Source of the DNA: Arthrobacter zhaoxinii
Lineage (GTDB): Bacteria > Actinomycetota > Actinomycetes > Actinomycetales > Micrococcaceae
NCBI RefSeq assembly: GCF_025244925.1
Contig: NZ_CP104275.1
Coordinates: 496,001 to 560,000, forward strand
Direction: 5' to 3'
Length of the DNA stretch: 64,000 nucleotides
The position numbers were made by a program, and so were the translations under genes. Numbering within the stretch: position 1 is the stretch's first letter; every line of letters starts with the position of its first letter. Shown one piece after another: positions 1 to 8,152 of this stretch. The notes below the pieces were generated by a model. That model was not told the DNA's origin, did no database searches, and saw nothing but the letters and a program-made list of their open reading frames with translations.

Positions 1-1240
1 CCCGGGCGTCCGCTGCCATCTGTGCGTCGTCGCTGACCATGGGGTAGTCGAGGCAGTTGACCGCGTTGAACGCGACGGTGCTGTTGGACTGGTACGTGCC
101 GTCTTCCGCACGGTCCGCACTGATGTCCGCGAGGCGGAGCATATACGTCGGGTCGCCCTGCAGCGCGGTCTCCAGTGCCTGCGAGAGCACCGGCCAGTTG
201 GCATCGTCGTACAGCGGAAGAATGAAGCCGCTGACAAAGGTGGAGACCGTGACGAGCCGCCCGTCGGCCGCCGTCATGGGACTGGCCTCGACGGAGGCCA
301 GCAGCTGGCGGATGGTGGCGATGCCGTCGTCGGCGCTGCCTTCGAGCGGACAGTTGCTGCCGGTCACGCAGTCCTCGACGTACGCGCGGATGGCCTTTTC
401 AAATGCAGCGGCCTGGCCGAGGGTGACTTCCTCGTTGGTGGACGCAGGGTTCAGGGCGCCGTCGAGCACCAGCCGCCCCGTCTTCTCCGGGAAGAGCTCG
501 GCATAGGTGGCGCCGAGGTAGGTGCCGTAGGAGAACCCGAGGTAGTTGAGTTTTTCATCGCCTGCAACGGCCCGCAGGATGTCCATGTCGCGGGCAGCAC
601 TGGCCGTGTCGACGAAGCCGAGCAGTTCGCCGGTCTCCGCCGCGCAGGCATCCGCGAACTCCTTCGCGCTGATCCGCGAGGCGGCCAGACCTTCGGGGGT
701 GCTCGGATCGATGTATTCGGCCCGGGCCTCGTCCATTTCCTCATCGCTCAGGCACTGAACCGGGGTGGACCGCCCAACGCCGCGCGGATCGAACCCGAGG
801 ATGTTGAAGTTCTCCCGCAGCCGGTCGCTGGTGATGTTTTCCAGGGACTGGTTGACGACGTCGTAGCCGGATCCGCCGGGACCGCCGGGGTTGATCAGGA
901 TTGTGCCCCGGGCTTCCTCATCCGCCTCCGCCATGATCACTGACAATTCCACCGTGGCCGCATCGGGGTCTGCATAGTTCATGGGGACGGTGACGGAGGC
1001 ACAGCGGAAGTCTCCTTCGCACTCCGACCAGGTGACGTCCTGGCTGTAGAACTCCCGGAGCTCGTCCGGCACGTCGCCAATGACATCCGCGGCCGCGGTG
1101 GTGGCGGTGTCCCCGCCGCCGGTTTCTTCGGCACCCGGCCCGGAGTCCGCGGTACAGGCGGTCGACGACGCCAGCAGCACCACCGAAGCGGCGGCGGCGG
1201 CCAGTCGCGGGAAGCGGCGGCGTGCAGTGGCGGTGGTCAT
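1..1240 (-). CDS. Secreted alpha/beta hydrolase, tripeptidyl aminopeptidase-like lipoprotein (3' end cut by window)
   Basis: Reading the minus strand from ATG at 1240 gives an open frame that runs off the left edge, about 413 residues so far. It starts with a basic n-region and a hydrophobic stretch ending in SSTAC, a plausible lipobox, so the product is probably a membrane-anchored extracellular lipoprotein. NPGGPGGSG matches the oxyanion-hole segment, and GFSYGTYLG carries the nucleophile serine (GxSxG) of the TAP-like alpha/beta hydrolases known from Streptomyces, which release N-terminal tripeptides. The catalytic Asp and His would lie beyond the window. AGGAG sits 6 to 10 bases before the ATG. 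The family is clear; the actual substrate (peptide or other ester) is not. Confidence 0.85.
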   Translation of the reverse strand, partial: MTTATARRRFPRLAAAAASVVLLASSTACTADSGPGAEETGGGDTATTAAADVIGDVPDELREFYSQDVTWSECEGDFRCASVTVPMNYADPDAATVELSVIMAEADEEARGTILINPGGPGGSGYDVVNQSLENITSDRLRENFNILGFDPRGVGRSTPVQCLSDEEMDEARAEYIDPSTPEGLAASRISAKEFADACAAETGELLGFVDTASAARDMDILRAVAGDEKLNYLGFSYGTYLGATYAELFPEKTGRLVLDGALNPASTNEEVTLGQAAAFEKAIRAYVEDCVTGSNCPLEGSADDGIATIRQLLASVEASPMTAADGRLVTVSTFVSGFILPLYDDANWPVLSQALETALQGDPTYMLRLADISADRAEDGTYQSNSTVAFNAVNCLDYPMVSDDAQMAADAR

Positions 1241-1307
1241 TCTTACTCCTGGAGCGGCTTGGTACGCGGGCCGGCCGGACTGGCGGGATGCGGCGGATAA
1301 CTGGACA

Positions 1308-2450
1308 TTACAGCAGGCTCAGCGCCATCGCTTCGATCGCCAGCAGCGGGGCGACGTTGGTGGTCACCAGGCGGCGCCGCACGGTGTTGATCTCCTCCAT
1401 GCGCATCAGCGTCTGCTCCGGAGAGCCGTACGCCGCGAACTCGTCCAGCTCGCGGCGGAGTCCCTCATTGACCAGGGGGCCGGAACCGCCCAGCTGGATC
1501 ATCAGCACGTCGCGGTAGAAGGAGAGCAGGTCCGTCAGGGCGCGGTCAAAGTAATCGTTCTTGGACCGTTTGGCCCGGCGGACCTGGTCCTCCTCGAGCC
1601 GCTTCACCTGGCTCCGCAGCGCCGGGGGCAGCGTGCCGGTGGCGGGTGCGCCGAGCGAAGCCAGCAGCGCTTCCTTCTCCGCGGCGTCGCGCTGTTCAAA
1701 GGAGCTCGCGGCCTCCGCTTCGGCCAGTGCCACCAGGTCCGCCGCGGCCTTCATGGCGCCGGAGACATTCCACAGCGACAGGGGCAGCCGCACAATGCTC
1801 TCGCGGCGCTGCCGCGCACCCTCGTCGGTGGCCAGGCGCTTGGCGACGCCGATGTGGCTCTGCGCGGCCCGGGCAGCGTTCAGTGCGACCTCCGGATCGA
1901 TGGCGTCGCGCCGGATCAGGAGTTCCGCCACGTCCTCCACCGGCGGCAGCCGCAGCCCCACGGGACGGCACCTGGACCGGATGGTGACCAGCACGTCGCC
2001 CGGGCTGGGTGCACAGAGCAGCCAGATGGTCCGAGGCGGCGGCTCCTCAATGGCTTTCAGCAGCACGTTGGTGCTGCGCTCCTGCATCCGGTCGGCGTCC
2101 TCCACGATGATGACGCGCCAGCGGCCGGTGGACGGCTTGTCCTGGGCCTTCCGGACCAGTTCGCGGGCCTCATCGATGCTGATGGTGACCTTTTCCGTGG
2201 TGACGGAGGCGACGTCGGCGTGCGAGCCGGCCAGTACGGTGCGGCAGGACTTGCACTCACCGCAGCCGCGCAGTTCCGGGTCCTGCTGCTCGCAGACCAG
2301 CGCCGCGGCAAAGGCCCGGGCAGCATTGGAGCGGCCGGAGCCGGGCGGGCCGGTGAACAGCCAGGCATGGTTGGGCCGGGCATCGGCTGCGCCGCGGCGC
2401 AGCTGGGCCACCACCGGGTCCTGCCCCTGCAGGTCGTCCCACACGCTCAC
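1308..2450 (-). CDS. holB: DNA polymerase III subunit delta'
   Basis: The 380-residue product is the delta' subunit of the replicative clamp loader. It has an AAA+ fold: a P-loop-like GPPGSGRS near residues 34-41 in which the usual lysine is arginine, a zinc-binding cysteine set (C53, C63, C66, C69), a Walker B-like VEDAD near 116-120 and the SRC motif at 159-161. Loss of the P-loop lysine fits delta', which is not an active ATPase. The start overlaps the stop of tmk by 4 bases, a common actinobacterial tmk-holB pairing, so the two are translationally coupled. Confidence 0.95.
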   Translation of the reverse strand: MSVWDDLQGQDPVVAQLRRGAADARPNHAWLFTGPPGSGRSNAARAFAAALVCEQQDPELRGCGECKSCRTVLAGSHADVASVTTEKVTISIDEARELVRKAQDKPSTGRWRVIIVEDADRMQERSTNVLLKAIEEPPPRTIWLLCAPSPGDVLVTIRSRCRPVGLRLPPVEDVAELLIRRDAIDPEVALNAARAAQSHIGVAKRLATDEGARQRRESIVRLPLSLWNVSGAMKAAADLVALAEAEAASSFEQRDAAEKEALLASLGAPATGTLPPALRSQVKRLEEDQVRRAKRSKNDYFDRALTDLLSFYRDVLMIQLGGSGPLVNEGLRRELDEFAAYGSPEQTLMRMEEINTVRRRLVTTNVAPLLAIEAMALSLL

Positions 2451-3094
2451 GGCAGCAGCTTTTCCACGCGGTGCAGGATGGTGCCGGCAAGTTCGTCCAC
2501 GGGCCGGCCGGCGTCGAGCACCAGGTACCGGTCGGGAGCCGCCTGCGCGGCCTCAAGGAACGCCAGGCGGATCTGCTGGTGGAAGGTGTCCGGTTCGGAC
2601 TCGAGCCGGTCCTCGGTAGCCTGGCCGGCGGTCCGGCGGTCCCGCCCGCGTTCGGGATCAACGTCCAGCAGGACGGTGAGGTCCGGCTGCAGGCCGCCGG
2701 TGGCCCACTCGTTCAGGGTACGGACGGATTCGGTGCCCAGGTGCCGGCCGGCGCCCTGGTAAGCAATGGAGCTGTCAACGTAGCGGTCGCAGACCACCAC
2801 CGTTCCGTTGGCGAGGGCCGGCTCGATGACCTGCTGGACATGCGCGGCGCGGGATGCAGCGAAGATCAACGCCTCGGTGCGCGCATCGATGTCACCGTTG
2901 CCGTGGTCAAGGACCAGGGCACGCAGCTGTTCGCCCACGGGGGTGCCGCCCGGTTCACGGGTGCGCAGGACCGTACGGCCGGTCTCCTGCAGTGCGGCTG
3001 CCAGCCGCTGCGCCTGGGTGGATTTCCCGGCGCCGTCTCCGCCCTCCATGGCAATAAACAGGCCGCGGGTTTCAGGGAGATTAGAATTGCTCAC
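2447..3094 (-). CDS. tmk: Thymidylate kinase
   Basis: This 215-residue enzyme phosphorylates dTMP to dTDP for DNA synthesis. The P-loop EGGDGAGKST is at residues 17-26, REPGGTPVGE is the conserved substrate-binding segment, and the DRYVDSS motif follows near residue 100. Length is normal for the family. It lies head to head with the PLP-enzyme gene and is followed by holB with a 4-base overlap, so it is the first gene of a two-gene replication operon. Confidence 0.96.
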   Translation of the reverse strand: MSNSNLPETRGLFIAMEGGDGAGKSTQAQRLAAALQETGRTVLRTREPGGTPVGEQLRALVLDHGNGDIDARTEALIFAASRAAHVQQVIEPALANGTVVVCDRYVDSSIAYQGAGRHLGTESVRTLNEWATGGLQPDLTVLLDVDPERGRDRRTAGQATEDRLESEPDTFHQQIRLAFLEAAQAAPDRYLVLDAGRPVDELAGTILHRVEKLLP

Positions 3095-3198
3095 CCGCCT
3101 AGCCTACCTAGTCCGGCTGGGGAGGCCGGGCGCCGAAGCCGGGCCACCCGGAGCACCGGCGGCACAGTGTCACGGGCACTCCGTGCGGACCGGCGGTC

Positions 3199-3204
3199 TA
3201 CGCT
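3199..3204 (+). promoter_or_regulatory. Candidate -10 element (TACGCT) for the trans-sulfuration gene
   Basis: TACGCT ends 8 bases before the ATG at 3212 and no Shine-Dalgarno is present, which fits a leaderless transcript. No convincing -35 is seen. Confidence 0.35.
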
Positions 3205-3211
3205 GTTCCTT

Positions 3212-4357
3212 ATGAGCCAAACCTCTCCGCACGGGCACGCCGTTTCCCCCGATACCCTCGTCGTTTCCGCGGGACGCCCGCCCCGGGAACACGACGCGCC
3301 GGTGAATCCGCCGATCGTGCTGTCCTCCACTTACTTCGGCACGGGAACTCCCGTCCCGGGGGAGCGCGGCTACGGCCGGTATTCGAACCCCACCTGGGAT
3401 CCCTTCGAACAGGCGCTCGCCGAGCTTGAGGGTGCGGAGCTGCCGGCACTGGTCTTCGGCTCGGGACTGGCGTCCGTGATGGCTGCCCTGTCGCTGGTTC
3501 CCGCCGGCGGCGTCGTGGTGATGCCGCGGCACAGCTACCAGGGCTCGCTCCTGCTGGCCGCCGAAGAGGCTGCGAACGGCCGGTTTTCCGTGCGGACGGT
3601 GGATATTGACCAGACCGGGGACGTGATTGCGCAGCTCGACGGCGCCTCGATGCTCTGGGTGGAGAGCCCCACCAATCCCATGCTGGAGGTGGCGGACATC
3701 GCAGCACTGGCGGAAGCCGCACACGCGGCCGGCGCCCTGGTGGTTGCGGACAACACGTTCTCCACCCCGCTGGTGACCCGGCCGCTGAATCTCGGCGCCG
3801 ACGTCGTCGTCCACTCCGTGACCAAGTACCTGGCCGGGCACTCCGACGTCGTCCTGGGTGCGGCGGTCACGTCCGATCCGGAACTCCGGAACCGCCTGCT
3901 CCGGTACCGCTCGCTGCACGGTGCGGTGGCCGGGCCCTTTGAAGTGTGGCTGGCACTGCGCGGGCTGCGCACGCTGGCCCTGCGGATGGAGCGCTCGCAG
4001 GCCACCGCCATGAATCTCGCCCGCCGGCTGCAGACCCTCCCGCAGGTGGAGCATGTGCGTTATCCGGGGCTGCCGGAGGACCCGGGGCATGCCCGGGCCG
4101 CCGCGCAGATGTCCGGATTCGGCTCTATTTTGTGCATCGAGGTCGCCGGGGGAGCGGCTGCCGCGGAAAAGGTTGCCGAGGCCGTGGAACTGTGGCTGCC
4201 GGCCACCTCGCTCGGCGGGGTGGAATCGCTCATTGAACGGCGGCGCCGCCAGCCCGGAGAGCCGCACACCGTTCCGGAGGGACTGCTGCGCCTTTCGGTC
4301 GGCATTGAGAATGTCGAAGACCTGTGGGGGGACCTAGAGCAGGCACTTACACGGTAG
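3212..4357 (+). CDS. Cys/Met metabolism PLP-dependent enzyme (cystathionine gamma-synthase/lyase type)
   Basis: The 381-residue product belongs to the Cys/Met metabolism PLP enzyme family. The PLP lysine is K205 in HSVTKYLAGHSD, with the upstream aspartate in VVADNTF near 178-183 and the RYSNPT substrate segment near 56-61. Members act as cystathionine gamma-synthase, cystathionine gamma-lyase or related lyases in methionine/cysteine metabolism, and these cannot be told apart by reading. The open frame extends far upstream, but the stretch before 3212 lies opposite tmk; ATG 3212 gives the normal family N-terminus. Confidence 0.9.
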   Translation: MSQTSPHGHAVSPDTLVVSAGRPPREHDAPVNPPIVLSSTYFGTGTPVPGERGYGRYSNPTWDPFEQALAELEGAELPALVFGSGLASVMAALSLVPAGGVVVMPRHSYQGSLLLAAEEAANGRFSVRTVDIDQTGDVIAQLDGASMLWVESPTNPMLEVADIAALAEAAHAAGALVVADNTFSTPLVTRPLNLGADVVVHSVTKYLAGHSDVVLGAAVTSDPELRNRLLRYRSLHGAVAGPFEVWLALRGLRTLALRMERSQATAMNLARRLQTLPQVEHVRYPGLPEDPGHARAAAQMSGFGSILCIEVAGGAAAAEKVAEAVELWLPATSLGGVESLIERRRRQPGEPHTVPEGLLRLSVGIENVEDLWGDLEQALTR

Positions 4358-4360
4358 GCT
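4355..4360 (+). promoter_or_regulatory. Candidate -10 element (TAGGCT) formed partly by the upstream stop codon
   Basis: TAGGCT ends 7 bases before GTG 4367. Its first three bases are the TAG stop of the preceding gene. No Shine-Dalgarno precedes the GTG, so a leaderless start is plausible. Confidence 0.4.
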
Positions 4361-4366
4361 AGCGCT

Positions 4367-4699
4367 GTGGCCCTCATGATGATGATTCAGTATTACCTCT
4401 ACCTGGCGCTCGGCCTTGTGGCGCTTGGCATTGAACTCTGGGCACTTCTGGACTGCGCCCGGCGCAAGCCCGCTGATTTTGAGCGTGCCTACAAGCGGAC
4501 CAAGGGATTCTGGCTGGGCCTCACGGGCGGAGCCGCTGCCGTTGGCGTGCTGTCCGTGCTGCTGCCGTCCCTGAGCCTGATCCTGTTCCAGCTTGCCGCA
4601 GTTGTTGCCGCCTGCGTGTACCTGGCCGATGTGAAGCCCGCCATAGGCAGTTCCCGCGGCCGCGGGAACAGCAACCAGGGCCCGTACGGCCCCTGGTAA
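4367..4699 (+). CDS. DUF2516 family small membrane protein
   Basis: The 110-residue protein has an N-terminal membrane helix (about residues 6-28), a cytoplasmic basic segment with the conserved-looking ERAYKRTKGFW, then two more hydrophobic segments (about 48-66 and 70-88) and a polar glycine-rich tail. This order matches the actinobacterial DUF2516 family, whose function is unknown. GTG 4367 is chosen; ATG at 4376 is the alternative and would drop three residues. It lies only 9 bases after the preceding gene. Confidence 0.8.
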   Translation: MALMMMIQYYLYLALGLVALGIELWALLDCARRKPADFERAYKRTKGFWLGLTGGAAAVGVLSVLLPSLSLILFQLAAVVAACVYLADVKPAIGSSRGRGNSNQGPYGPW

Positions 4700-4723
4700 G
4701 CGCGAGCCGCTAACCTTCCGTCC

Positions 4724-4768
4724 GGCCCCGGACCAGCCGTTTCCACGGCAGGTCCGGGGCCGGTTGCT
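4724..4768 (+). terminator. Rho-independent-like hairpin after the DUF2516 gene
   Basis: GGCCCCGGACC at 4724-4734 pairs perfectly with GGTCCGGGGCC at 4751-4761, followed by a T-rich TTGCTTT. Confidence 0.7.
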
Positions 4769-4788
4769 TTAAGCCCTTTCGTCCCCGG

Positions 4789-5000
4789 CGAACCTGTCGC
4801 AGGCGCGTCGGCGTCGCCTGCCCGCCGCCTGCCCGCCGCCGAACCCGTTCGTCGCAGGCGCGTCCGGCCTGTCCGGTGGCGAACCGGCCCGCCGGCGAAC
4901 CCGTTCGTCGCAGGTGCGTCCGGCCTGTGCGGTGGCGAACCTGCCCGCCGGCGAACCCGTTCGGTGTCGACGCCCTGGGCGCCGACCCGTTCGCCACCGG
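4789..5000. repeat. 56-bp GC-rich tandem repeat between convergent genes
   Basis: Two near-identical 56-bp units lie at about 4839-4894 and 4895-4950. A diverged part-unit precedes them (from about 4789) and another follows (from 4951). Each contains GCGAACCCGTTCG and a later GGTGGCGAACC. The stretch 4769-5032 holds no credible gene on either strand and nothing else recognised. Confidence 0.75.
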
Positions 5001-5032
5001 CAAGCCCCCGCCGGCTCGCACGGCAGGCGTGG

Positions 5033-5827
5033 CTAGGAAGGGCGGACGGCGTCCCAGGCCACGGTGATTTCGCCCAGCCGCCAGCGCGACGGCCCCGTCA
5101 GCAGCGGCACGCCGCCGGCCTTCAACGCGCTGCACATCGCGAGCCAGCGGTGCCGGATGCCGTACGAGGCCATCGGTGCAGCTTCCTCCCACGCCCGGTC
5201 CATTGCCTGCAGGAAGGCGTGGACCCGCTCGCCGGGGACGTTGCGGTGGATCAGGGCTTTGGGCAGCCGTTCGGCAACATCGGAGGGGCGCTCGAACGCA
5301 CCGAACCGCAGGGAAATGCTCAGCGACACCGGACCCGAGGCATCCAGCTCCACCCAGGTGGCACGCCGGCCGATCTCGTCGCAGGTGCCGTCCACGAAAA
5401 TTCCTCCCGGTGCCAGCCGGGAGCAGACCATGTCCCAATGCTGCGCATAGTCCTCCTCCGCGTACTGGCGCAGCACGTTGAAGGCACGGACCATCACTGG
5501 ACGGCGCCCGTCCACCGGCAGCTCGAAGCCGCCCTGCCGGAAGCTCAGCCCCGCACGTTCCAGGGGCTTGGCCGCCGCGACGCGGGCCGGATCAATCTCG
5601 ATTCCCATGACTTCCACGTCTGCCCGCACCAGGCCGAGGCGGCCATGGAGTTCGACGGCGGTGGTGGGGGCGGCGCCGTAGCCCAGATCCACGATCAAAG
5701 GGTCGGCGGCCTGCCGCAGACGCCACCGTGCCGGTCCTGCCAGCCAGCGGTCCACCCTTCGGAGCCGGTTGGGGTTTGTAGTGCCCCTGGTCGCAGTTCC
5801 TACGGGTTTCAGCTGTTTTTGCACCAC
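5033..5827 (-). CDS. Class I SAM-dependent methyltransferase
   Basis: The 264-residue product has a SAM-binding motif I, VDLGYGAAP, near residues 46-54, and an acidic motif II-like GIEIDPARV about 25 residues later, which is the class I Rossmann arrangement. The N-terminus is basic and rich in arginine. The substrate cannot be read from the sequence. It ends inside the repeat-flanked convergent gap with the DUF2516 gene and starts next to the repeat-rich gap upstream of gpmA. Confidence 0.8.
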   Translation of the reverse strand: MVQKQLKPVGTATRGTTNPNRLRRVDRWLAGPARWRLRQAADPLIVDLGYGAAPTTAVELHGRLGLVRADVEVMGIEIDPARVAAAKPLERAGLSFRQGGFELPVDGRRPVMVRAFNVLRQYAEEDYAQHWDMVCSRLAPGGIFVDGTCDEIGRRATWVELDASGPVSLSISLRFGAFERPSDVAERLPKALIHRNVPGERVHAFLQAMDRAWEEAAPMASYGIRHRWLAMCSALKAGGVPLLTGPSRWRLGEITVAWDAVRPS

Positions 5828-5926
5828 CCAATGTTACCGGCCACATGTGGATGCCCCTGACGGCGGCGGGACCGGAGGGCGGGGTGCAGGGAGCCTGGAG
5901 GGGAACGGAGTGCCGAGGGGGGCACT

Positions 5927-6211
5927 ATGGACACCGGTGCAGGCGCAGGTTCACCGGGGCCGGGACCGGGGCCGAGAGCCGGGAACCGGGGGTCGGGGGT
6001 CGGTCCCGCATCGACGGGGGCCGGTTCACGGGAGGCGGGGGCCGGTTCACGGGAGGCGGGGGCCGAGTCGCCGCCTGCGGACACGGAATCCCATGCAATG
6101 GTGCGCCTGTGGCCAGAGGGGTCCCAGGAGAAACAGCAGCACCACCGGATGGGATCCCGTGCAGGCCACTCGGACGATTCTCCGGACGGGACTGATCTAC
6201 TGAGCAGGTAA
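5927..6211 (+). CDS. Doubtful low-complexity ORF
   Basis: A 94-residue frame begins at ATG 5927 with a weak purine-rich stretch upstream. Its first half is Gly/Ala/Pro/Ser-rich and contains a 7-residue repeat, GSREAGA, produced by the 21-bp DNA repeat; the second half is hydrophilic. It resembles no family I know. The repeat being a multiple of three keeps any frame open, so this may not be a gene. Confidence 0.2.
   Translation: MDTGAGAGSPGPGPGPRAGNRGSGVGPASTGAGSREAGAGSREAGAESPPADTESHAMVRLWPEGSQEKQQHHRMGSRAGHSDDSPDGTDLLSR
6016..6060. repeat. 21-bp tandem repeat
   Basis: Two exact 21-bp units (6016-6036 and 6037-6057), each containing CCGGTTCACGGGAGGC, followed by the first bases of a third. 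The unit length preserves reading frame. Confidence 0.8.
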
Positions 6212-6375
6212 TGGGCTTATGGCCAACGCATACCGCCGTTATCTGCTCACCAGATGGAAAACTCCCGCGGATACCGCCGTTATCTGCTCACTAGTTCGAG
6301 GACCCCCGCGGATACCGCCGTTATCTGCCCACTAGTTCGAGGACTCCCGCGGATACCGCCGTTATCTGCTCACCA
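6197..6375. repeat. 41-bp tandem repeat with an inverted partial copy, upstream of gpmA
   Basis: Four units with exact 41-bp spacing start near 6229, 6270, 6311 and 6352. The core is GATACCGCCGTTATCTGCTC followed by ACTAG or ACCAG. CTACTGAGCAGGTAA at 6197-6211 is an imperfect inverted copy of the unit's right part. The stretch 5828-6454 holds this, the 21-bp repeat and one doubtful ORF. Confidence 0.85.
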
Positions 6376-6442
6376 GCTTCCGGGCCCCGCCCATCTGCCC
6401 GGCCAAAGCGCCGCTGCCCTCCCTGCCGGGTACGCTCTCCGA

Positions 6443-6448
6443 TACCAT
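6443..6448 (+). promoter_or_regulatory. Candidate -10 element (TACCAT) for gpmA
   Basis: TACCAT ends 7 bases before ATG 6455, with no Shine-Dalgarno between them; this fits a leaderless start. The -35 region is not obvious. Confidence 0.35.
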
Positions 6449-6454
6449 GCTTAT

Positions 6455-7207
6455 ATGACCTACAAACTGATCCTTCTGCGCCACGGGCAGAGTGAATGGA
6501 ATGAAAAGAACCTCTTCACGGGCTGGGTGGACGTGGATCTGACGGACCTGGGACGTGAGGAAGCCCTCCGCGGCGGAGAGCTCCTGGTTGAGAACAACGT
6601 TCTCCCGGACATCCTCTACACCTCCCGGCTGAAGCGGGCCATCAACACCGCCAACCTGGCCCTGGGCGCCGCCGACCGCATCTGGATCGACGTCAAGCGC
6701 AGCTGGCGCCTGAACGAGCGCCACTACGGTGCACTGCAGGGCAAGGACAAGGCCCAGACCCTGGCCGAATACGGCGAGGAGCAGTTCATGCTCTGGCGTC
6801 GGTCCTACGACACCCCGCCGCCGCCCCTGGCAGATGACAGCGAATTTTCCCAGGCCCACGACCCCCGCTACGCGGACCTGGATTCGAACGAACTGCCGCG
6901 CACCGAATGCCTCAAGGACGTGCTGGAGCGTTTCCTGCCCTACTGGGAATCGGACATCTCCAAGGACATCCGCACCGGCAAGACCGTGATGATCGCCGCG
7001 CACGGCAACTCCCTGCGCGCGCTGGTCAAGCACCTGGACGGCATCAGCGACGCCGATATCGCGGCCGTGAACATCCCCACCGGCATCCCGCTGGTGTACG
7101 AACTCGATGAAGACCTCAAGCCGGTCAAGGCCGGCGGCACCTACCTCGATCCCGAGGCCGCCGCCGAATCCATCAAGGCCGTAGCCAGCCAGGGCAAGAA
7201 GAAGTAA
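6455..7207 (+). CDS. gpmA: 2,3-bisphosphoglycerate-dependent phosphoglycerate mutase
   Basis: The 250-residue enzyme interconverts 3- and 2-phosphoglycerate in glycolysis. [10 protein letters not shown] holds the phospho-accepting H10; [11 protein letters not shown] holds E88; [10 protein letters not shown] holds H183, the second catalytic histidine. [10 protein letters not shown] is the conserved early segment. Length matches the family. The frame is open further upstream through the 41-bp repeats, but homology begins at ATG 6455. A strong terminator follows. Confidence 0.97.
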   Translation: MTYKLILLRHGQSEWNEKNLFTGWVDVDLTDLGREEALRGGELLVENNVLPDILYTSRLKRAINTANLALGAADRIWIDVKRSWRLNERHYGALQGKDKAQTLAEYGEEQFMLWRRSYDTPPPPLADDSEFSQAHDPRYADLDSNELPRTECLKDVLERFLPYWESDISKDIRTGKTVMIAAHGNSLRALVKHLDGISDADIAAVNIPTGIPLVYELDEDLKPVKAGGTYLDPEAAAESIKAVASQGKKK

Positions 7208-7225
7208 TAGCTGCCACTGATGCAC

Positions 7226-7258
7226 AAAAGGGCGGTCCCGATTGGGACCGCCCTTTTT
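7226..7258. terminator. Bidirectional terminator between gpmA and phoU
   Basis: AAAAGGGCGGTCCC pairs with GGGACCGCCCTTTT around a 4-base loop. A-rich and T-rich flanks serve both converging genes. Confidence 0.92.
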
Positions 7259-7289
7259 GGTGCATCAGGTTTTGCCGCTGGGGGAACGG

Positions 7290-7952
7290 CTACACGCCCG
7301 ACTCGGACAGCGGGTGCCACTCGCCGGTCACGAGGTAATTGACCTTGCGGGTGACGGAGACGCCGTGGTCCGCAAAGCGCTCGAAATAGCGGCTGGCCAG
7401 GGTCAGGTCCACCGTGCTGACGGCGGGGACGTTCCAGTCCGGGGAGGCAATGGACTTGAAGACCCCTGCATGCAGCTCGTTGATCCGGCTGTTGGCGGCG
7501 TAAATTTCCTTGCTCATCTCCAGGTTCCGGGTCTCGAGCAGCTCGGACAGCTGTTCGGAGATGCGGATGTCCAGCTGGGCCATTTCGCGGAAGGTCTCCA
7601 CCATGTTGTCCGGCACCACATTGGCGGGATAGCGCAGGCGGGCCAGCTGGGCAATGTGCCGGGCCAGGTCGCCCATGCGTTCGAGGGAGGCGCTCATCCG
7701 CAGTGATCCCACGATCATCCGCAGGTCGCTGGCCACGGGACCCTGAAGGGCCAGGACGTCGATGGCGCGCTCATCGAGGTCGTTCTGCAGGAAGTCGATC
7801 CGCGCGTCGGCGGCGATCACGTCCTGCGCGAGTTCGATATCGGCGCCTTCGAAGGCCAGCGTCGCTTTGCGCATTGCCTCCGTTACCAGCTGGGATATCT
7901 GAGTCAGTTCTTCACCGATTTGGTGAAGCTCGGCCTGGAAAACCTTGCGCAC
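7290..7952 (-). CDS. phoU: Phosphate transport system regulatory protein PhoU
   Basis: The 220-residue all-helical protein has two PhoU repeats. The first metal-binding-type segment is DLRMIVGSLRMSASLERMGD and the second is LASRYFERFADHGVSV, each carrying the E/DxxxD-like pattern. PhoU connects the Pst phosphate transporter with the phosphate-sensing kinase and keeps the Pho response off when phosphate is sufficient. It is divergent from the SenX3/RegX3-like pair, the usual actinobacterial neighbourhood. No pst genes are in the window. Confidence 0.95.
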   Translation of the reverse strand: MRKVFQAELHQIGEELTQISQLVTEAMRKATLAFEGADIELAQDVIAADARIDFLQNDLDERAIDVLALQGPVASDLRMIVGSLRMSASLERMGDLARHIAQLARLRYPANVVPDNMVETFREMAQLDIRISEQLSELLETRNLEMSKEIYAANSRINELHAGVFKSIASPDWNVPAVSTVDLTLASRYFERFADHGVSVTRKVNYLVTGEWHPLSESGV

Positions 7953-8083
7953 TGAAGGGTCCTCTCAAAAACGGGTGGATCGTAGGCGGGCTGCGGGGCG
8001 GTGCGGCGGCCTTCGGTACGTCCTGCACCGAAAGCCGCTCCTGCAGGATGTCAGCCGGGAGTGAACCACACGGTGCCCTTAGA

Positions 8084-8104
8084 TGAACGTTAGTTTAACG
8101 AATG
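8084..8104. promoter_or_regulatory. Possible operator between phoU and the sensor kinase
   Basis: The perfect inverted repeat CGTTA-GTT-TAACG lies at 8088-8100. On the minus strand the area also reads as two GTTC-starting half-sites (GTTCG, GTTCA), reminiscent of Pho-box repeats. It is in the divergent promoter region, but the link to a regulator is inference. Confidence 0.3.
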
Positions 8105-8146
8105 ATCCAAAGCCACCGGTTTCGCTCCGGGGAGCGGAGACCGGCC

Positions 8147-8152
8147 TAAGCT
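8147..8152 (+). promoter_or_regulatory. Candidate -10 element (TAAGCT) for the sensor kinase gene
   Basis: TAAGCT directly abuts ATG 8153 and ends 7 bases before GTG 8159. If it is the -10, transcription would begin at the GTG and that would be the true start. Confidence 0.35.

Noticed and set aside
2471..3211. Long N-terminal extension of the PLP enzyme frame
   Set aside because: The extension lies antisense to tmk and the family N-terminus begins at ATG 3212.
4710..5438. Minus-strand 242-codon frame through the 56-bp repeats
   Set aside because: It overlaps the methyltransferase in another frame and its Arg/Gly-rich translation reflects the GC-rich repeats.
6229..6375. CRISPR-like array
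   Set aside because: Units of 41 bp abut with no unique spacers between repeats and no cas genes are nearby; it is a tandem minisatellite.
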